Assembly (NCBI GenBank): GCA_013360695.1
Contig: JABWBC010000025.1
Location: 1-34,184 of the forward strand
Reading direction: 5' to 3'
Source of the DNA: Phycisphaerales bacterium
Lineage (GTDB): Bacteria > Planctomycetota > Phycisphaerae > Phycisphaerales > UBA1924
Length of the DNA stretch: 34,184 nt
Shown: in pieces, positions 22,868 to 32,270 of the stretch
How positions within the stretch are numbered: the first letter of the stretch is position 1
Layout of the letters: each line of letters begins with the position of its first letter
Notes under the pieces: generated by a model
Databases searched by the model: none
What the model was told of the DNA's origin: nothing
The model's input: the letters and a program-made list of their open reading frames with translations, nothing else
Made by a program: the position numbers and the translations under genes

Positions 22868-24073
22868 ATGGCGACCCCCTCATCGCTCCGGCGGATCAAC
22901 CAGCGCAAGGTCGTGCGGGCGCTGCTCTCGGTGGGAACCGCGTCGCGCGCCGATCTGGCGCGCCTGACCGAACTCTCTCAGCCAACGGCCGGCAAGATTG
23001 TGGACGATCTGCTGGCCGCGTCGGTGCTGGAGGATGCCTCGCTCGGGGTCGATCCGTCTTCGCGCAGCGAGCGCCCCAAGATCGGGCGTCCCGGCACGAT
23101 GGTGCGTCTCAATCGCTCGCGTACCCGATTCCTCGCGATCGAGATGGGTGTGGTGCGCACGCGGGCGGCGTACTTGCCAGTGGCGGCCCAGCGAGAAGAC
23201 CAATGGACGCACGAGATCCCGACGCCCAAGAGCCCGGAGGAACTGGTCACAAAGCTCGGCAAGTCCCTGCCTCGCGATCCGAACATGCCGCTCGACGCGA
23301 TCTTGGTTTCAATGCCGGGTGTGGTCGACGAGGCGGGCGGGCGGAGCCTGCTGTGTCCCAACATCCGCTGGATGGAACGGGTGAACATCTCTCGGCTGCT
23401 CCGCGGCCTGTTCGACGCGCCGACGGTGGTCGTGCAGGAGAACCGCGCGATGGCGCTCGGGCAACTGGCGCTGGATCCAGACGGCGACGACTTCCTGCTG
23501 GTGGAACTGGGCGATGGCGTGGGCGGCGCGGCGGTTGTTCGAGGCCGCCTGTACAACGGGCCGCTCCCGCTGTCGGGCGAGCTTGGGCACACGCCGATCA
23601 TCGGCAACCCGCGCAAATGCGGTTGCGGCTCGACCGGCTGCATGGAAACGCTCCTTTCGCAGAACGGGTTGATCGCCAGCTTTGCCGAGGCCAACAAGAA
23701 GGCGCCAAGGACCTGGGCAGCGGTGAAGAAGGAAGTTGAGGAAAAGGGCATCCGCCCGTGGCTGTCGAAGTCGCTCGAGGTGGCGGGCGCGACGATCGCC
23801 GGGGCGATGAACGTGCTGGGTGTTCGGCGCGTGGTCATGAGCGGGTGGATCAACGATCTGCCCGAGGTCGTGGCACATCAGCTCTCGTCGTCGATTTCTC
23901 GCGGCGCGATGTGGGGACGCTTCGGCGAAGTGGCGGTCGATATCAGCGACAAGCATCGCATGGCCGGGCTTGTATGGGCTGGCCTGGATCGCGTGATGTT
24001 CCCCGTGACGGACGAGAGCATGGCGCGCAACAACGGCGGCGCGGTCGCCGAGGACGCCACGGCACTGGCCTGA
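22868..24073 (+). CDS. ROK-family transcriptional repressor
   Basis: This 401-residue DNA-binding protein starts at ATG 22868, with AAGGGAAG upstream. Residues ~8-70 are a winged helix-turn-helix (INQRKVVRALLSVGTASRADLARLT, quoted by its halves INQRKVVRALL and SRADLARLT, then LSQPTAGKIVDDLL). The ROK sugar-binding domain follows, with ELGDGVGGAAVVRG and the zinc motif GCGSTGCMETLL. Where ROK sugar kinases have END at the active site, it has VVQENRAMALG, so a kinase role is unlikely. NagC/Mlc/XylR-type relatives repress sugar genes and are released by a sugar ligand. It is divergent from the isomerase gene and is the first gene of a long same-strand run (GH127, GH2-GH51, ABC transporter), so it probably controls the locus and itself. 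The effector is probably L-arabinose or a derivative. Confidence 0.88.
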   Translation: MATPSSLRRINQRKVVRALLSVGTASRADLARLTELSQPTAGKIVDDLLAASVLEDASLGVDPSSRSERPKIGRPGTMVRLNRSRTRFLAIEMGVVRTRAAYLPVAAQREDQWTHEIPTPKSPEELVTKLGKSLPRDPNMPLDAILVSMPGVVDEAGGRSLLCPNIRWMERVNISRLLRGLFDAPTVVVQENRAMALGQLALDPDGDDFLLVELGDGVGGAAVVRGRLYNGPLPLSGELGHTPIIGNPRKCGCGSTGCMETLLSQNGLIASFAEANKKAPRTWAAVKKEVEEKGIRPWLSKSLEVAGATIAGAMNVLGVRRVVMSGWINDLPEVVAHQLSSSISRGAMWGRFGEVAVDISDKHRMAGLVWAGLDRVMFPVTDESMARNNGGAVAEDATALA

Positions 24074-24081
24074 GCTGAAAC

Positions 24082-24093
24082 TATCGCGCGATA
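24082..24093. promoter_or_regulatory. Perfect 12-bp palindrome between ROK and GH127 genes
   Basis: TATCGCGCGATA lies in the 49-bp gap, 29 bases before the GH127 start. It is not similar to the operator candidate at 22822. It may be a second regulator site or a short mRNA hairpin; it is too short to be sure it is not chance. Confidence 0.3.
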
Positions 24094-24122
24094 ACCCCTC
24101 ACCCGCGACCCACGGAGCGGCC

Positions 24123-26513
24123 ATGAAACCAAGTCGATCGAGGATTCGGGCGATGGTGTCGGCGTGCTGCACGCGGCGGCGCGGGCGGGCGATCGCTGGG
24201 GCCGCGGCACTGCTGGTCACCACGGTGTCGATCGCACAACCCGGGCTCCCGGCGATCACGAGCGACGAGAAAGGCGTACGCGTGCCCGACGCGATCGCCC
24301 GCGCGATGGAGCCCATGCCGATCGGGAGCGTGGAACTGGGCGCGGGGCCGATCAAGGACGCGTTCGAGCTCAACGTTCGATACCTGAAGTCGCTCGACGC
24401 CGACCGGATGCTCTGGAGTTTCCGCACGACAGCCGGCCTGCCCACGCCCGCGACACCCTACGGCGGATGGGAAGGCGCGGAGATCGAACTCCGCGGGCAC
24501 TTCGTGGGGCACTACCTCTCCGCGTGCGCGAGGGTGATCGCGCAGACCGGCGACGCGACGTTGAAAGTCAGCGCGGCAAAGGTTGTCGCGGGGATCGCCG
24601 AATGCCAGGACGAGCTGGGAAACGGCTATGTCTCGGCGTTCCCCAGCGAGCTTTTCGACCGCGTCGAGGCCGGCAAGGCGGTTTGGGCGCCGTACTACAC
24701 GCTGCACAAGGTCATTCTCGGTCTGTGGGAAATGCACGCGTACGCCCGCGATGAAAAGGCGCTCAGTGTCGTCACCCGCCTCGTTGACTGGGTCGACGCC
24801 CGATGCGCGAAGCTCGACGATGCGCGCATGCAGGCGATGCTCGGCAACGAGTTCGGCGGCATGCACGAGGCGCTGCTCAACGTGTACAGCAGCACCGGAA
24901 AGCGCGAGCACTTGAAACTCGCGGAACGGTTCCAGAAGCGTGCGTTCCTGGAGCCCTTGGCGCGGGGCGATGACCCGCTCGCGGGCATCCACGCCAACAC
25001 GCACCTGCCGCAGGTGATCGGCCAGTGCCGCGAGTACGAACTGACGGGCGACGAGAGTTCGCGGCGCATCGCCGAGCAGTTCTGGCGGACGCTCTGGACG
25101 TCGCACAGCTACGCGACCGGCGGCTCAAACAACGGCGAATACTGGGGGCCGCCCAACCAACTCGCCAATTCGCTCACCGCGACCAATCAGGAATTCTGCA
25201 CCAGCTACAACTGGGAGAAGATCAATCGGTCACTGCTCACGTGGAGCGGTGATGCACGATACGCCGACATGATCGAGCGTGTGTTTTACAACGGGATCAT
25301 GGTCTCGCAGCATCCCCAGACCGGGATGTTCATCTACTACATGCCGCTCAAGGCGGGGTTGAGGAAAGAACACGGCAGCGCCGAGGAGACCTTCACCTGC
25401 TGCTATGGCACGGGCGTACAGGAATACGCGTCGCTCGCCCAGAACATCTTCTTTCACGCGAAGGACACGATCTATGTAAACCTGTTCATCGATTCGAGCG
25501 TGAACTGGGCTTCGTCCGTAGGAATGGTCAAGCTCTCGCAGACCAGCGCGTTCCCTCTGGCCGAGAGTGTGATGTTCAGTGTTGAGCCTGAGCACGACGC
25601 TGAGTTTGGCGTGGCGATCCGCGTGCCGTCGTGGTGCGAGGGACGTGCCGCGTTCAGCGTGAATGATGAGCGGCTGGAATGCCCCAAGGACATCGCGCGT
25701 GGCGGATGGATGACGATTCGCCGTGCGTGGAAGAAGAACGACACGATCCGGGCCGCCTTCCCGATGTCGCTCAGGGTTGTTTCGATCAACGATGATCCGA
25801 ATCTGTGCGCCGTCATGTACGGGCCGATGGTGCTCGCGGGGCTTGTCGGCACGGAGCAACTGCTCCCGGGAGTGCCGACGCCGCCCATTACGGGCGATAA
25901 GCTGCGCCCGGAATCGTGGCTCGAGCGTGTGCCGGGCAAGCTGGAATGGCGCACGCGTGGCCTCCCCAGCGACATGACATTCAAGCCACTCCACACGATC
26001 GTGGACGAACGCTACGGCGTTTACTTCCCATTCGGCGCGCCGGGCGGCTCGCGACAGAAGGCGTATGAACAGGCGATCGCCGAATGTCGTGAGCGAGATG
26101 CACGCACGCTCGACCGAGTATTGATCGGTGATGAAGCTTCCGAAAGGGCGCACGCGATGAAGGCCGAGCGATCGGCCGCGGGCGTGTTCAACGACTCTCA
26201 CTGGAGGCATGCGGAGAAGCCCGGCTTCTTTGAGTACACAATGAAGGTCGATGGTTCGAAGGAAAATCGCCTCTCCGTGATGTACTGGGGAAGCGACGGC
26301 GGCCCGCGCGTGTTTGATGTTCTCGTCAACGGTGTTCGCATCGCCAGCGAGCGTCTCAACGCCAACGCCGACGGGCGCTTCTACTTTGAGGAATACGCCG
26401 TGCCGCGTTCGCTGTCGGACGGCAGGGAATCGGTGGTCGTGCGGTTCGAGGCGTCGCCAAACGGCGGGATCGCGGGCGGCGTGTTTGATCTTCGGATGAT
26501 TTCGGGCAAGTGA
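24123..26513 (+). CDS. Secreted GH127-type beta-L-arabinofuranosidase
   Basis: This 796-residue protein starts at ATG 24123, with GGAG five bases upstream. It has a basic, hydrophobic signal region (RRRGRAIAGAAALLVTTVSIAQ), so it acts outside the cytoplasm. It matches the DUF1680/GH127 alpha-alpha barrel family that cuts terminal beta-L-arabinofuranosides, as on hydroxyproline-rich plant glycoproteins; GH146 is a close alternative. The zinc and nucleophile Cys cluster of HypBA1 (E-x-C and CC) is present: Glu357 and Cys359 in NQEFCTSYN, and Cys426-Cys427 in FTCCYGTGVQEYASL. The beta-sandwich after the barrel is typical. Residues ~690-796 form an additional C-terminal beta domain (MKVDGSKENRLSVMYWGSDGGP, given by its ends MKVDG and DGGP). 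Its stop is followed after 11 nt by the GH2-GH51 gene, which points to one operon. Confidence 0.87.
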   Translation: MKPSRSRIRAMVSACCTRRRGRAIAGAAALLVTTVSIAQPGLPAITSDEKGVRVPDAIARAMEPMPIGSVELGAGPIKDAFELNVRYLKSLDADRMLWSFRTTAGLPTPATPYGGWEGAEIELRGHFVGHYLSACARVIAQTGDATLKVSAAKVVAGIAECQDELGNGYVSAFPSELFDRVEAGKAVWAPYYTLHKVILGLWEMHAYARDEKALSVVTRLVDWVDARCAKLDDARMQAMLGNEFGGMHEALLNVYSSTGKREHLKLAERFQKRAFLEPLARGDDPLAGIHANTHLPQVIGQCREYELTGDESSRRIAEQFWRTLWTSHSYATGGSNNGEYWGPPNQLANSLTATNQEFCTSYNWEKINRSLLTWSGDARYADMIERVFYNGIMVSQHPQTGMFIYYMPLKAGLRKEHGSAEETFTCCYGTGVQEYASLAQNIFFHAKDTIYVNLFIDSSVNWASSVGMVKLSQTSAFPLAESVMFSVEPEHDAEFGVAIRVPSWCEGRAAFSVNDERLECPKDIARGGWMTIRRAWKKNDTIRAAFPMSLRVVSINDDPNLCAVMYGPMVLAGLVGTEQLLPGVPTPPITGDKLRPESWLERVPGKLEWRTRGLPSDMTFKPLHTIVDERYGVYFPFGAPGGSRQKAYEQAIAECRERDARTLDRVLIGDEASERAHAMKAERSAAGVFNDSHWRHAEKPGFFEYTMKVDGSKENRLSVMYWGSDGGPRVFDVLVNGVRIASERLNANADGRFYFEEYAVPRSLSDGRESVVVRFEASPNGGIAGGVFDLRMISGK

Positions 26514-26524
26514 ATGGAGCAGCA

Positions 26525-29500
26525 ATGTCAAAGCTCTCGCGTACTCTGATTGTGGCGGCCCTGGGATTGTTCGGCGCCAGCGCCACGGCGCAGGTCCTGC
26601 CCAAGCCCGTCATCACCACGCCGTGGACCGACAAGGTGAGCCAGGACGCGCCGTGGCCGGAGTATCCAAGGCCGCAGCTCGAGCGTGAGGCCTGGAAGAG
26701 CCTGAACGGGCGATGGTCATGGACTCCTGACACGCGTGAGGGCGAGATCACGAGCGCCACGCCGCCGGCATCGGGGGAGTTCAAGCGCCAGGTGCTCGTG
26801 CCGTTCCCGATCGAGTCGATGCTGTCGGGCGTGGGCGAGCACCACGAAAGGCTGTGGTATTCGAGGTCGTTCGACGTTCCCCAAGATTGGGCCGGCCGGC
26901 GTGTGCTGCTCAACTTCGAGGCGGTCGACTGGAAGACCGTCGTCTATCTCAACGGCAAGCGGATCGGCGAGCACACGGGCGGCTATGACCCGTTCAGCTT
27001 CGACATCACCGACGCACTCAAAGCCGGAGCAACGCAGGAACTCGTCGTTGGCGTGTTTGATCCGACCGACGCGGGCGACCAGCCGCGCGGCAAACAGGTG
27101 CGCAAGCCCGAGGGCATCTGGTACACGCCGCACACCGGCATATGGCAGTCCGTGTGGATGGAGGCCGCGCCGGCAACGCACGTTTCGGATCTGAAAATTG
27201 TGCCCGACGCCGAGCGTGGCGAGGTGAAGGTCAGAGTATCAACCACAGTTGCGCCGGACGCGAAGGTTACGCTCGCGGCGATGGCCGGGAAGCAGTCGGT
27301 GGGTGAGGTGATCGGGCGTGCCGGCGAATGGCTGACGCTCAAGATTCGGGAGCCGAGGCTGTGGTCGCCGAGCGATCCATTTCTCTACGACCTCATCGTA
27401 ACGGTCAATCGATGCGAGACGGTTCGTTCGTACTTCGGACTGCGTGATATCAAAGTCGCGAAGGACGACAAGGGCTTGAATCGCCTGATGCTCAACGGCA
27501 AAGAGTGCTTCATGGTCGGCCCGCTCGACCAGGGCTATTGGCCCGACGGCATCGTCACCGCGCCGACCGACGAGGCGCTGCGGTTTGACATCGTGCAGAC
27601 CAAGATGCTCGGGTTCAACATGACGCGGAAGCACGTCAAGGTCGAGCCCGCCCGCTGGTATTACTGGGCCGATCGCGAAGGCTTGCTTGTCTGGCAGGAC
27701 ATGCCGAGTCCGCTCCCGCCCAAGGACAGCTACACCGAGGCCGGCAAGAAGCAGTACGAAGTCGAGCTGCGCCGATTAATCGATCATCGCTTTAATTCGC
27801 CGTCGATCGTGATGTGGGTTGTGTTCAACGAGGGGTGGGGCCAGTTCGAGACGCCGCGATTCACCAAGCTCGTGAAGGAGCTCGATCCATCGCGCCTGGT
27901 GAACAACGCGAGCGGCTGGACCGACAACAAGGTCGGCGACGTGGTCGACGTTCACACCTACCCGGACCCAAAGACGCCGCCGCGCGAGGAGACGCGCGCG
28001 TGCGTGGTGGGAGAGTTCGGCGGGCTGGGCCTGCCGGTGCCCGACCACATGTGGAAGCAGGACCACTGGGGCTATCAGGCGATGAAAGACGCCGATCACC
28101 TGACACGTCGCTATGAATCGCTGCTCAAGGCCAGCTATGACCAGCGCGAGCAGGGCCTGTGCGCGGTGGTCTACACGCAGATCACGGATGTGGAGGTCGA
28201 GGCCAACGGGTTGTACACGTACGACCGCCGCGTGCTGAAGCCCGACTTACCGCGAGTGGCGGCGGCGAACCGCGGCGACTTCTCGCTCATGCCGCCGCCC
28301 CCGACGATCACCGACGTGGCGCCCACTTCGAAAGGGCAGGCGCAGAGCTGGCGATTCACGGAGAGCCAGCCCGTCGATGGGTGGGAGAAGCCCGCCTATG
28401 ACGATTCCGCGTGGAAACAAGGGCCCGGCGGCTTCGGCACCAAGGGCACGCCCGGCGCGGTCGTCGGCACTGAATGGAAGAGCGGTGCGATCTGGATCCG
28501 GCGAGCGTTCTCGCTCAATCCGCAGGATGAAAAGCCGACGCACCTGCTCCTGCACCACGACGAGGATTGCGAGGTCTACGTCAATGGCGTGTTGGTCGCG
28601 AAGTTGAACGCCTGGACGCACGAGTATGAGCTGGTCCCGATCCCCGCTGCGGCCTTGCGGGCCTTGCGCGAGGGCAACAACATCCTCGCCGCAACCTGCA
28701 AGCAAACCAGCGGCGGACAGTTCATCGACGTGGGCCTCGTGCGTGTTGAGGAGCACCCGTCGCCGAAGGCGCCCGGGGTGAAGGACGCGGGTGGGGGTGG
28801 CGCGGCCGTGAATCTCGTGCCGAATCCGGGCTTTGAAGCCGAGAACAGCGGGAAACCATCCCCCTGGTACGAATCGCGATGGAATGGCGACGGTGCTTTC
28901 TCGACCAGCGACCTCGCCCACACCGGCCAGTCTTCGGTCAAGATCACTTCAGAGCACGGCGGCGACATTTCCTGGCAGTGCCGCGTGCCCGTCGAGATGA
29001 TGTCGCGCTACAAGCTGTCCGGCTGGATCAAGACGGAAAACCTGAAGCCTCATGGCGGCGCGAAGGGCGCCTTGTTCAATGTTCACAACCTGCAGCCCGT
29101 CCAGACCAAGGGCGTCTCGGGCACCAGCGACTGGACCTACGTCGAGGTCGAGTTCGACACTGGCTATGAAGATCACGCGATCATCAACTGCCTGCTCGGC
29201 GGCTGGGGCTTGGCGACGGGCTCGGCGTGGTTCGACGACGTCTCGCTCACGCTCGTGAAGCGCGGTGAACTTCCCGCGCCAACACTCTCAATCGACGCAT
29301 CGCAGATCGGCGATCCGATCAGCCCGTACATCTACGGCCAGTTCATCGAGCACCTTGGTCGGTGCATCTACGGCGGCATCTGGGCCGAGATGATCGAGGA
29401 CCGCAAGTTCTTTGATGCGGTCGGTCTGGGCGAGTCTCCCTGGCGAGCGGTCAACGCAACAGTTGTGATGGACGAGGCGACGTCGTTTGTCGGCCGGCAC

Positions 29501-31087
29501 TCGCCTCGAGTGAAGCCATCGAATCAAGAGCAGCGCGCGGGGATTGAGCAGTCGGGCCTCTTCATCAAGTCGGGTCGGCGATACACGGGGCGCATCTACA
29601 TCGCCGGTGACAAGGATGCAGGGCCGGTCCGGGTCGAGCTGAAATCGCCCGTGTGGAATGGCGCGGGCTTTGCCGTTCAATTGCCCGCGGTCGGCGAGGA
29701 GTTCACTCGGCACGAACTGAGCTTTGTCATTCCCATCGAAGCGCCCGATGCCGGTGATGCCACGATCTCGATCACCGGGAGCGGCGGCGGCGAGTTCCGC
29801 GTCGGCACGCTCTCGCTGATGCCGGACGACAACGTCCAGGGCTTTCGCGCCGATACGCTCAAGCTGCTCAGAGAGCTTGATTCGCCGGTGTATCGCTGGC
29901 CGGGCGGCAACTTTGTGTCGGGCTACGACTGGCGCGATGGGATCGGTGATCCTGACAGACGCCCGCCGCGGAAGAACCCCGCGTGGCGAGGCGTCGAGCA
30001 CAACGACGTTGGTTTGCACGAGTTCATCGCCCTGTGCCGCCTCCTGAAGACCGAGCCTTACATCGCGATCAACACGGGCCTGGGCTCGGTCGAGAGCGGG
30101 GCGGCCGAGGTCGAGTACGCGAACGGCGCCGCGAGCACGCCGATGGGTGCTCTGCGCGCCAAGAACGGGAGCGTTGAGCCCTTCAAGGTTCGGTTCTGGG
30201 GAATCGGCAACGAGATGTACGGCTCATGGCAGCTCGGGAATGTGCCGCTCGCCGACTATGTGAAGCGCCACAACGCTTTCGTCGACGCAATCCGGAAGGT
30301 CGATCCCGGCGCGGCTCTGATCGCGGTGGGGGCCGCGGGAGAATGGAGCCGAATGATGCTGGAGAAGTGTGCCGGCCACATGACGCACATCTCCGAGCAT
30401 GTGTACTGGCAGGGGCGAGAGAACCTGCTCGGGCATGTAAAACAAGCGCCCGATTCGCTCCGGCGCATCGCCGAGACGCACCGGGTGTATCGGCGAGACC
30501 TCCCGAGCTTGAAGGATCGCGACATCCGAGTCGTGCAGGACGAGTGGAACTACTGGTACGGCCCGGACATCTTCGGTGAATTGGGAACTCGCTACTTCAT
30601 GAAGGATGCGCTGGGCTGTGCCGCCGCTCTCAACGAGTTCAGCCGCAACAGCGATCTCTTCTTCATGGCCAACTACGCCCAGACGGTCAATGTCATCGGC
30701 GCGATCAAGACCAGCAAGGAGTCCGTCGCGCTCGAGACGACCGGCCTGGTTCTGAAGCTGTATCGCCACCACTTCGGAACGCTCCCAGTCAAGGTGGCCA
30801 CAAGCCCGACGATCGACGCCTCGGCCGCGTGGAGCTCCGACAAGAAGATGTTTACCATCGCCGTCGTCAACCCAACCACGCGGCAGGCCAGAGTGCCGCT
30901 CTCGATCGACGGCGTGTCGCTCCGCGGCACCGGCACCCGCTACGTCATCGCCGGCGATCCGATGTCGCACAACGATCCCTCCGATCCCTTCCGCGTCGTC
31001 ATCCGCGAATCGCCACTTGGCGCGGTTTCGGATACGCTAGAGCTCGACGCGTGCAGCGTGACCTTGCTCTCTTTGGACGTGAACTGA
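26525..31087 (+). CDS. Exported GH2 - carbohydrate-binding - GH51 fusion glycosidase
   Basis: 1520 residues, starting at ATG 26525 with GGAG five bases upstream (a GTG at 26510 overlaps the previous stop and is less likely). It has a signal peptide (LIVAALGLFGASATAQ). Residues ~40-600 form a GH2 module: sugar-binding, Ig-like and TIM barrel parts, with acid/base Glu436 in VVFNEGWGQ and nucleophile-type Glu497 in VVGEFGGLG. A jelly-roll domain at ~605-755 and a CBM4/9-like domain at ~762-915 (NLVPNPGFEAE to SAWFDDVSL) follow. Residues ~920-1520 form a GH51 alpha-L-arabinofuranosidase, with acid/base Glu1230 in GIGNEMYGS and nucleophile Glu1340 in VVQDEWNYWYG. GH2 members often cut beta-galactosides, so one chain could remove alpha-arabinose and then galactose. 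The GH2 substrate is not known. No frameshift or internal stop is present. Confidence 0.87.
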   Translation: MSKLSRTLIVAALGLFGASATAQVLPKPVITTPWTDKVSQDAPWPEYPRPQLEREAWKSLNGRWSWTPDTREGEITSATPPASGEFKRQVLVPFPIESMLSGVGEHHERLWYSRSFDVPQDWAGRRVLLNFEAVDWKTVVYLNGKRIGEHTGGYDPFSFDITDALKAGATQELVVGVFDPTDAGDQPRGKQVRKPEGIWYTPHTGIWQSVWMEAAPATHVSDLKIVPDAERGEVKVRVSTTVAPDAKVTLAAMAGKQSVGEVIGRAGEWLTLKIREPRLWSPSDPFLYDLIVTVNRCETVRSYFGLRDIKVAKDDKGLNRLMLNGKECFMVGPLDQGYWPDGIVTAPTDEALRFDIVQTKMLGFNMTRKHVKVEPARWYYWADREGLLVWQDMPSPLPPKDSYTEAGKKQYEVELRRLIDHRFNSPSIVMWVVFNEGWGQFETPRFTKLVKELDPSRLVNNASGWTDNKVGDVVDVHTYPDPKTPPREETRACVVGEFGGLGLPVPDHMWKQDHWGYQAMKDADHLTRRYESLLKASYDQREQGLCAVVYTQITDVEVEANGLYTYDRRVLKPDLPRVAAANRGDFSLMPPPPTITDVAPTSKGQAQSWRFTESQPVDGWEKPAYDDSAWKQGPGGFGTKGTPGAVVGTEWKSGAIWIRRAFSLNPQDEKPTHLLLHHDEDCEVYVNGVLVAKLNAWTHEYELVPIPAAALRALREGNNILAATCKQTSGGQFIDVGLVRVEEHPSPKAPGVKDAGGGGAAVNLVPNPGFEAENSGKPSPWYESRWNGDGAFSTSDLAHTGQSSVKITSEHGGDISWQCRVPVEMMSRYKLSGWIKTENLKPHGGAKGALFNVHNLQPVQTKGVSGTSDWTYVEVEFDTGYEDHAIINCLLGGWGLATGSAWFDDVSLTLVKRGELPAPTLSIDASQIGDPISPYIYGQFIEHLGRCIYGGIWAEMIEDRKFFDAVGLGESPWRAVNATVVMDEATSFVGRHSPRVKPSNQEQRAGIEQSGLFIKSGRRYTGRIYIAGDKDAGPVRVELKSPVWNGAGFAVQLPAVGEEFTRHELSFVIPIEAPDAGDATISITGSGGGEFRVGTLSLMPDDNVQGFRADTLKLLRELDSPVYRWPGGNFVSGYDWRDGIGDPDRRPPRKNPAWRGVEHNDVGLHEFIALCRLLKTEPYIAINTGLGSVESGAAEVEYANGAASTPMGALRAKNGSVEPFKVRFWGIGNEMYGSWQLGNVPLADYVKRHNAFVDAIRKVDPGAALIAVGAAGEWSRMMLEKCAGHMTHISEHVYWQGRENLLGHVKQAPDSLRRIAETHRVYRRDLPSLKDRDIRVVQDEWNYWYGPDIFGELGTRYFMKDALGCAAALNEFSRNSDLFFMANYAQTVNVIGAIKTSKESVALETTGLVLKLYRHHFGTLPVKVATSPTIDASAAWSSDKKMFTIAVVNPTTRQARVPLSIDGVSLRGTGTRYVIAGDPMSHNDPSDPFRVVIRESPLGAVSDTLELDACSVTLLSLDVN

Positions 31088-31127
31088 CCGCGCCGGCATG
31101 GCCCGCGCGAGATTGAAAGGAACCACA

Positions 31128-32156
31128 ATGCAGACTCATGGGCTTACCCGTCGGACCCTGCTCGCGGCCTTCTGCCTGGTCGGAGTGTCGCTCGCCGCGT
31201 GCGAAAAGAAGGCCGAGGAGAAGTCGGCGGAACCCAAGGCCGGCGCGACGGACGCTCCGGCGCCAAACGACACTCCCTCGGGCAAGCTTCGCGTCGGATT
31301 CTCGCAGATCGGCGCCGAGAGCGACTGGCGCCGTGCCAATACCGAGTCGATCAAGAGCGAGGCACAGAATCGTGGCGTCGAACTGATCTTCGCCGATGCG
31401 CAGCAGAAGCAGGAGAACCAGATCAAGGCGATCCGCAGCTTCATCCAGCAGAAGGTCGACGTGATCGCGTTCTCTCCCGTCGTCGAAACGGGCTGGGAAC
31501 CCGTGCTGAAAGAGGTCAAGGAATCTGGCATCCCCGTGATCCTGACCGATCGGGCCGTCGACGTGTCAGATCCAAATCTGTTCGTGACGTTCATCGGCGC
31601 GGACTTTGTTGAAGAGGGTCGTCGCGCCGCCAACTGGGTTGTCAAGGCGACCGGCGGCAAGGCGATGGTCGCCGAGCTTCAAGGCACGCCCGGCTCGGCC
31701 CCCGCGATCGATCGCAAGAGGGGCTTCGAGGAAGTCATCAAGTCGCATCCTGAAATCAAGATCATCAAGAGCCAGTCGGGCGAGTTCACCCGCGCCAAGG
31801 GCAAGGAAGTGATGGAGACGTTCCTCAAAGGCGGCGATGGCCCGCGGATCACCGTGCTTTACGCCCACAACGACGACATGGCGCTCGGCGCAATCCAGGC
31901 CATCGAAGAGGCGGGGAAGAAGCCCGGCGTCGATATCAAGATCGTGTCGATTGACGGGGTGCGCGCCGCGTTCGACGCGATGATCGCCGGCAAGCTGAAC
32001 TGCACCGTTGAATGCAACCCGCTCCTTGGGCCGCAGCTCTTCGACGCAGTCGAGGCGTTGGCGGCCAAAAAGCCGATCGAAAAGCGGATCGTCACCAAAG
32101 AGGGCGTGTTCGAGCAGGCCCAGGCGGCGGAGGCGATCAAGGCGAGACAGTATTAG
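31128..32156 (+). CDS. YtfQ-like sugar-binding lipoprotein of a CUT2 ABC transporter
   Basis: This 342-residue protein starts at ATG 31128, with AAAGGAA seven to nine bases upstream. The N-terminus reads TRRTLLAAF and then the lipobox SLAAC, so it is lipidated and might travel by the Tat route. A charged Lys/Glu/Ala linker leads to a type I periplasmic-binding domain. Strong family blocks are LRVGFSQIGAESDWR, DAQQKQENQIKAIRSF, TGWEPVLKEVKESGIPV, QSGEFTRAKGKEVMETF and YAHNDDMALGAIQAIEEAG. These read almost like E. coli YtfQ, which binds galactofuranose, and relatives bind arabinofuranose. A furanose ligand fits the two arabinofuranosidases just upstream. It follows the GH2-GH51 stop by 40 nt and precedes the ATPase gene by 114 nt, with a hairpin in the gap. 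Confidence 0.88.
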   Translation: MQTHGLTRRTLLAAFCLVGVSLAACEKKAEEKSAEPKAGATDAPAPNDTPSGKLRVGFSQIGAESDWRRANTESIKSEAQNRGVELIFADAQQKQENQIKAIRSFIQQKVDVIAFSPVVETGWEPVLKEVKESGIPVILTDRAVDVSDPNLFVTFIGADFVEEGRRAANWVVKATGGKAMVAELQGTPGSAPAIDRKRGFEEVIKSHPEIKIIKSQSGEFTRAKGKEVMETFLKGGDGPRITVLYAHNDDMALGAIQAIEEAGKKPGVDIKIVSIDGVRAAFDAMIAGKLNCTVECNPLLGPQLFDAVEALAAKKPIEKRIVTKEGVFEQAQAAEAIKARQY

Positions 32157-32199
32157 TCCGAACGCCGTGTCACACCCTCCGCGGCATCGGCTCGATCGT

Positions 32200-32224
32200 G
32201 TCGGCGGGCCCTTGGCACGCCGAC
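32200..32224 (+). promoter_or_regulatory. Stem-loop between binding-protein and ATPase genes
   Basis: A perfect 7-bp stem, GTCGGCG with CGCCGAC, encloses an 11-base loop. No T tract follows, so it is more likely an mRNA-stabilising or attenuating hairpin that keeps the binding protein more abundant than the ATPase, as often seen in ABC operons. Confidence 0.45.
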
Positions 32225-32270
32225 CCTCTCTCGCCCGCGATGGTCTCGCAATTCGCCCGCGCGGAATGAC

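Noticed and set aside
22868-24073. ROK protein as a sugar kinase
   Set aside because: It has an N-terminal helix-turn-helix and lacks the kinase END motif (ENR instead), so a repressor fits better.
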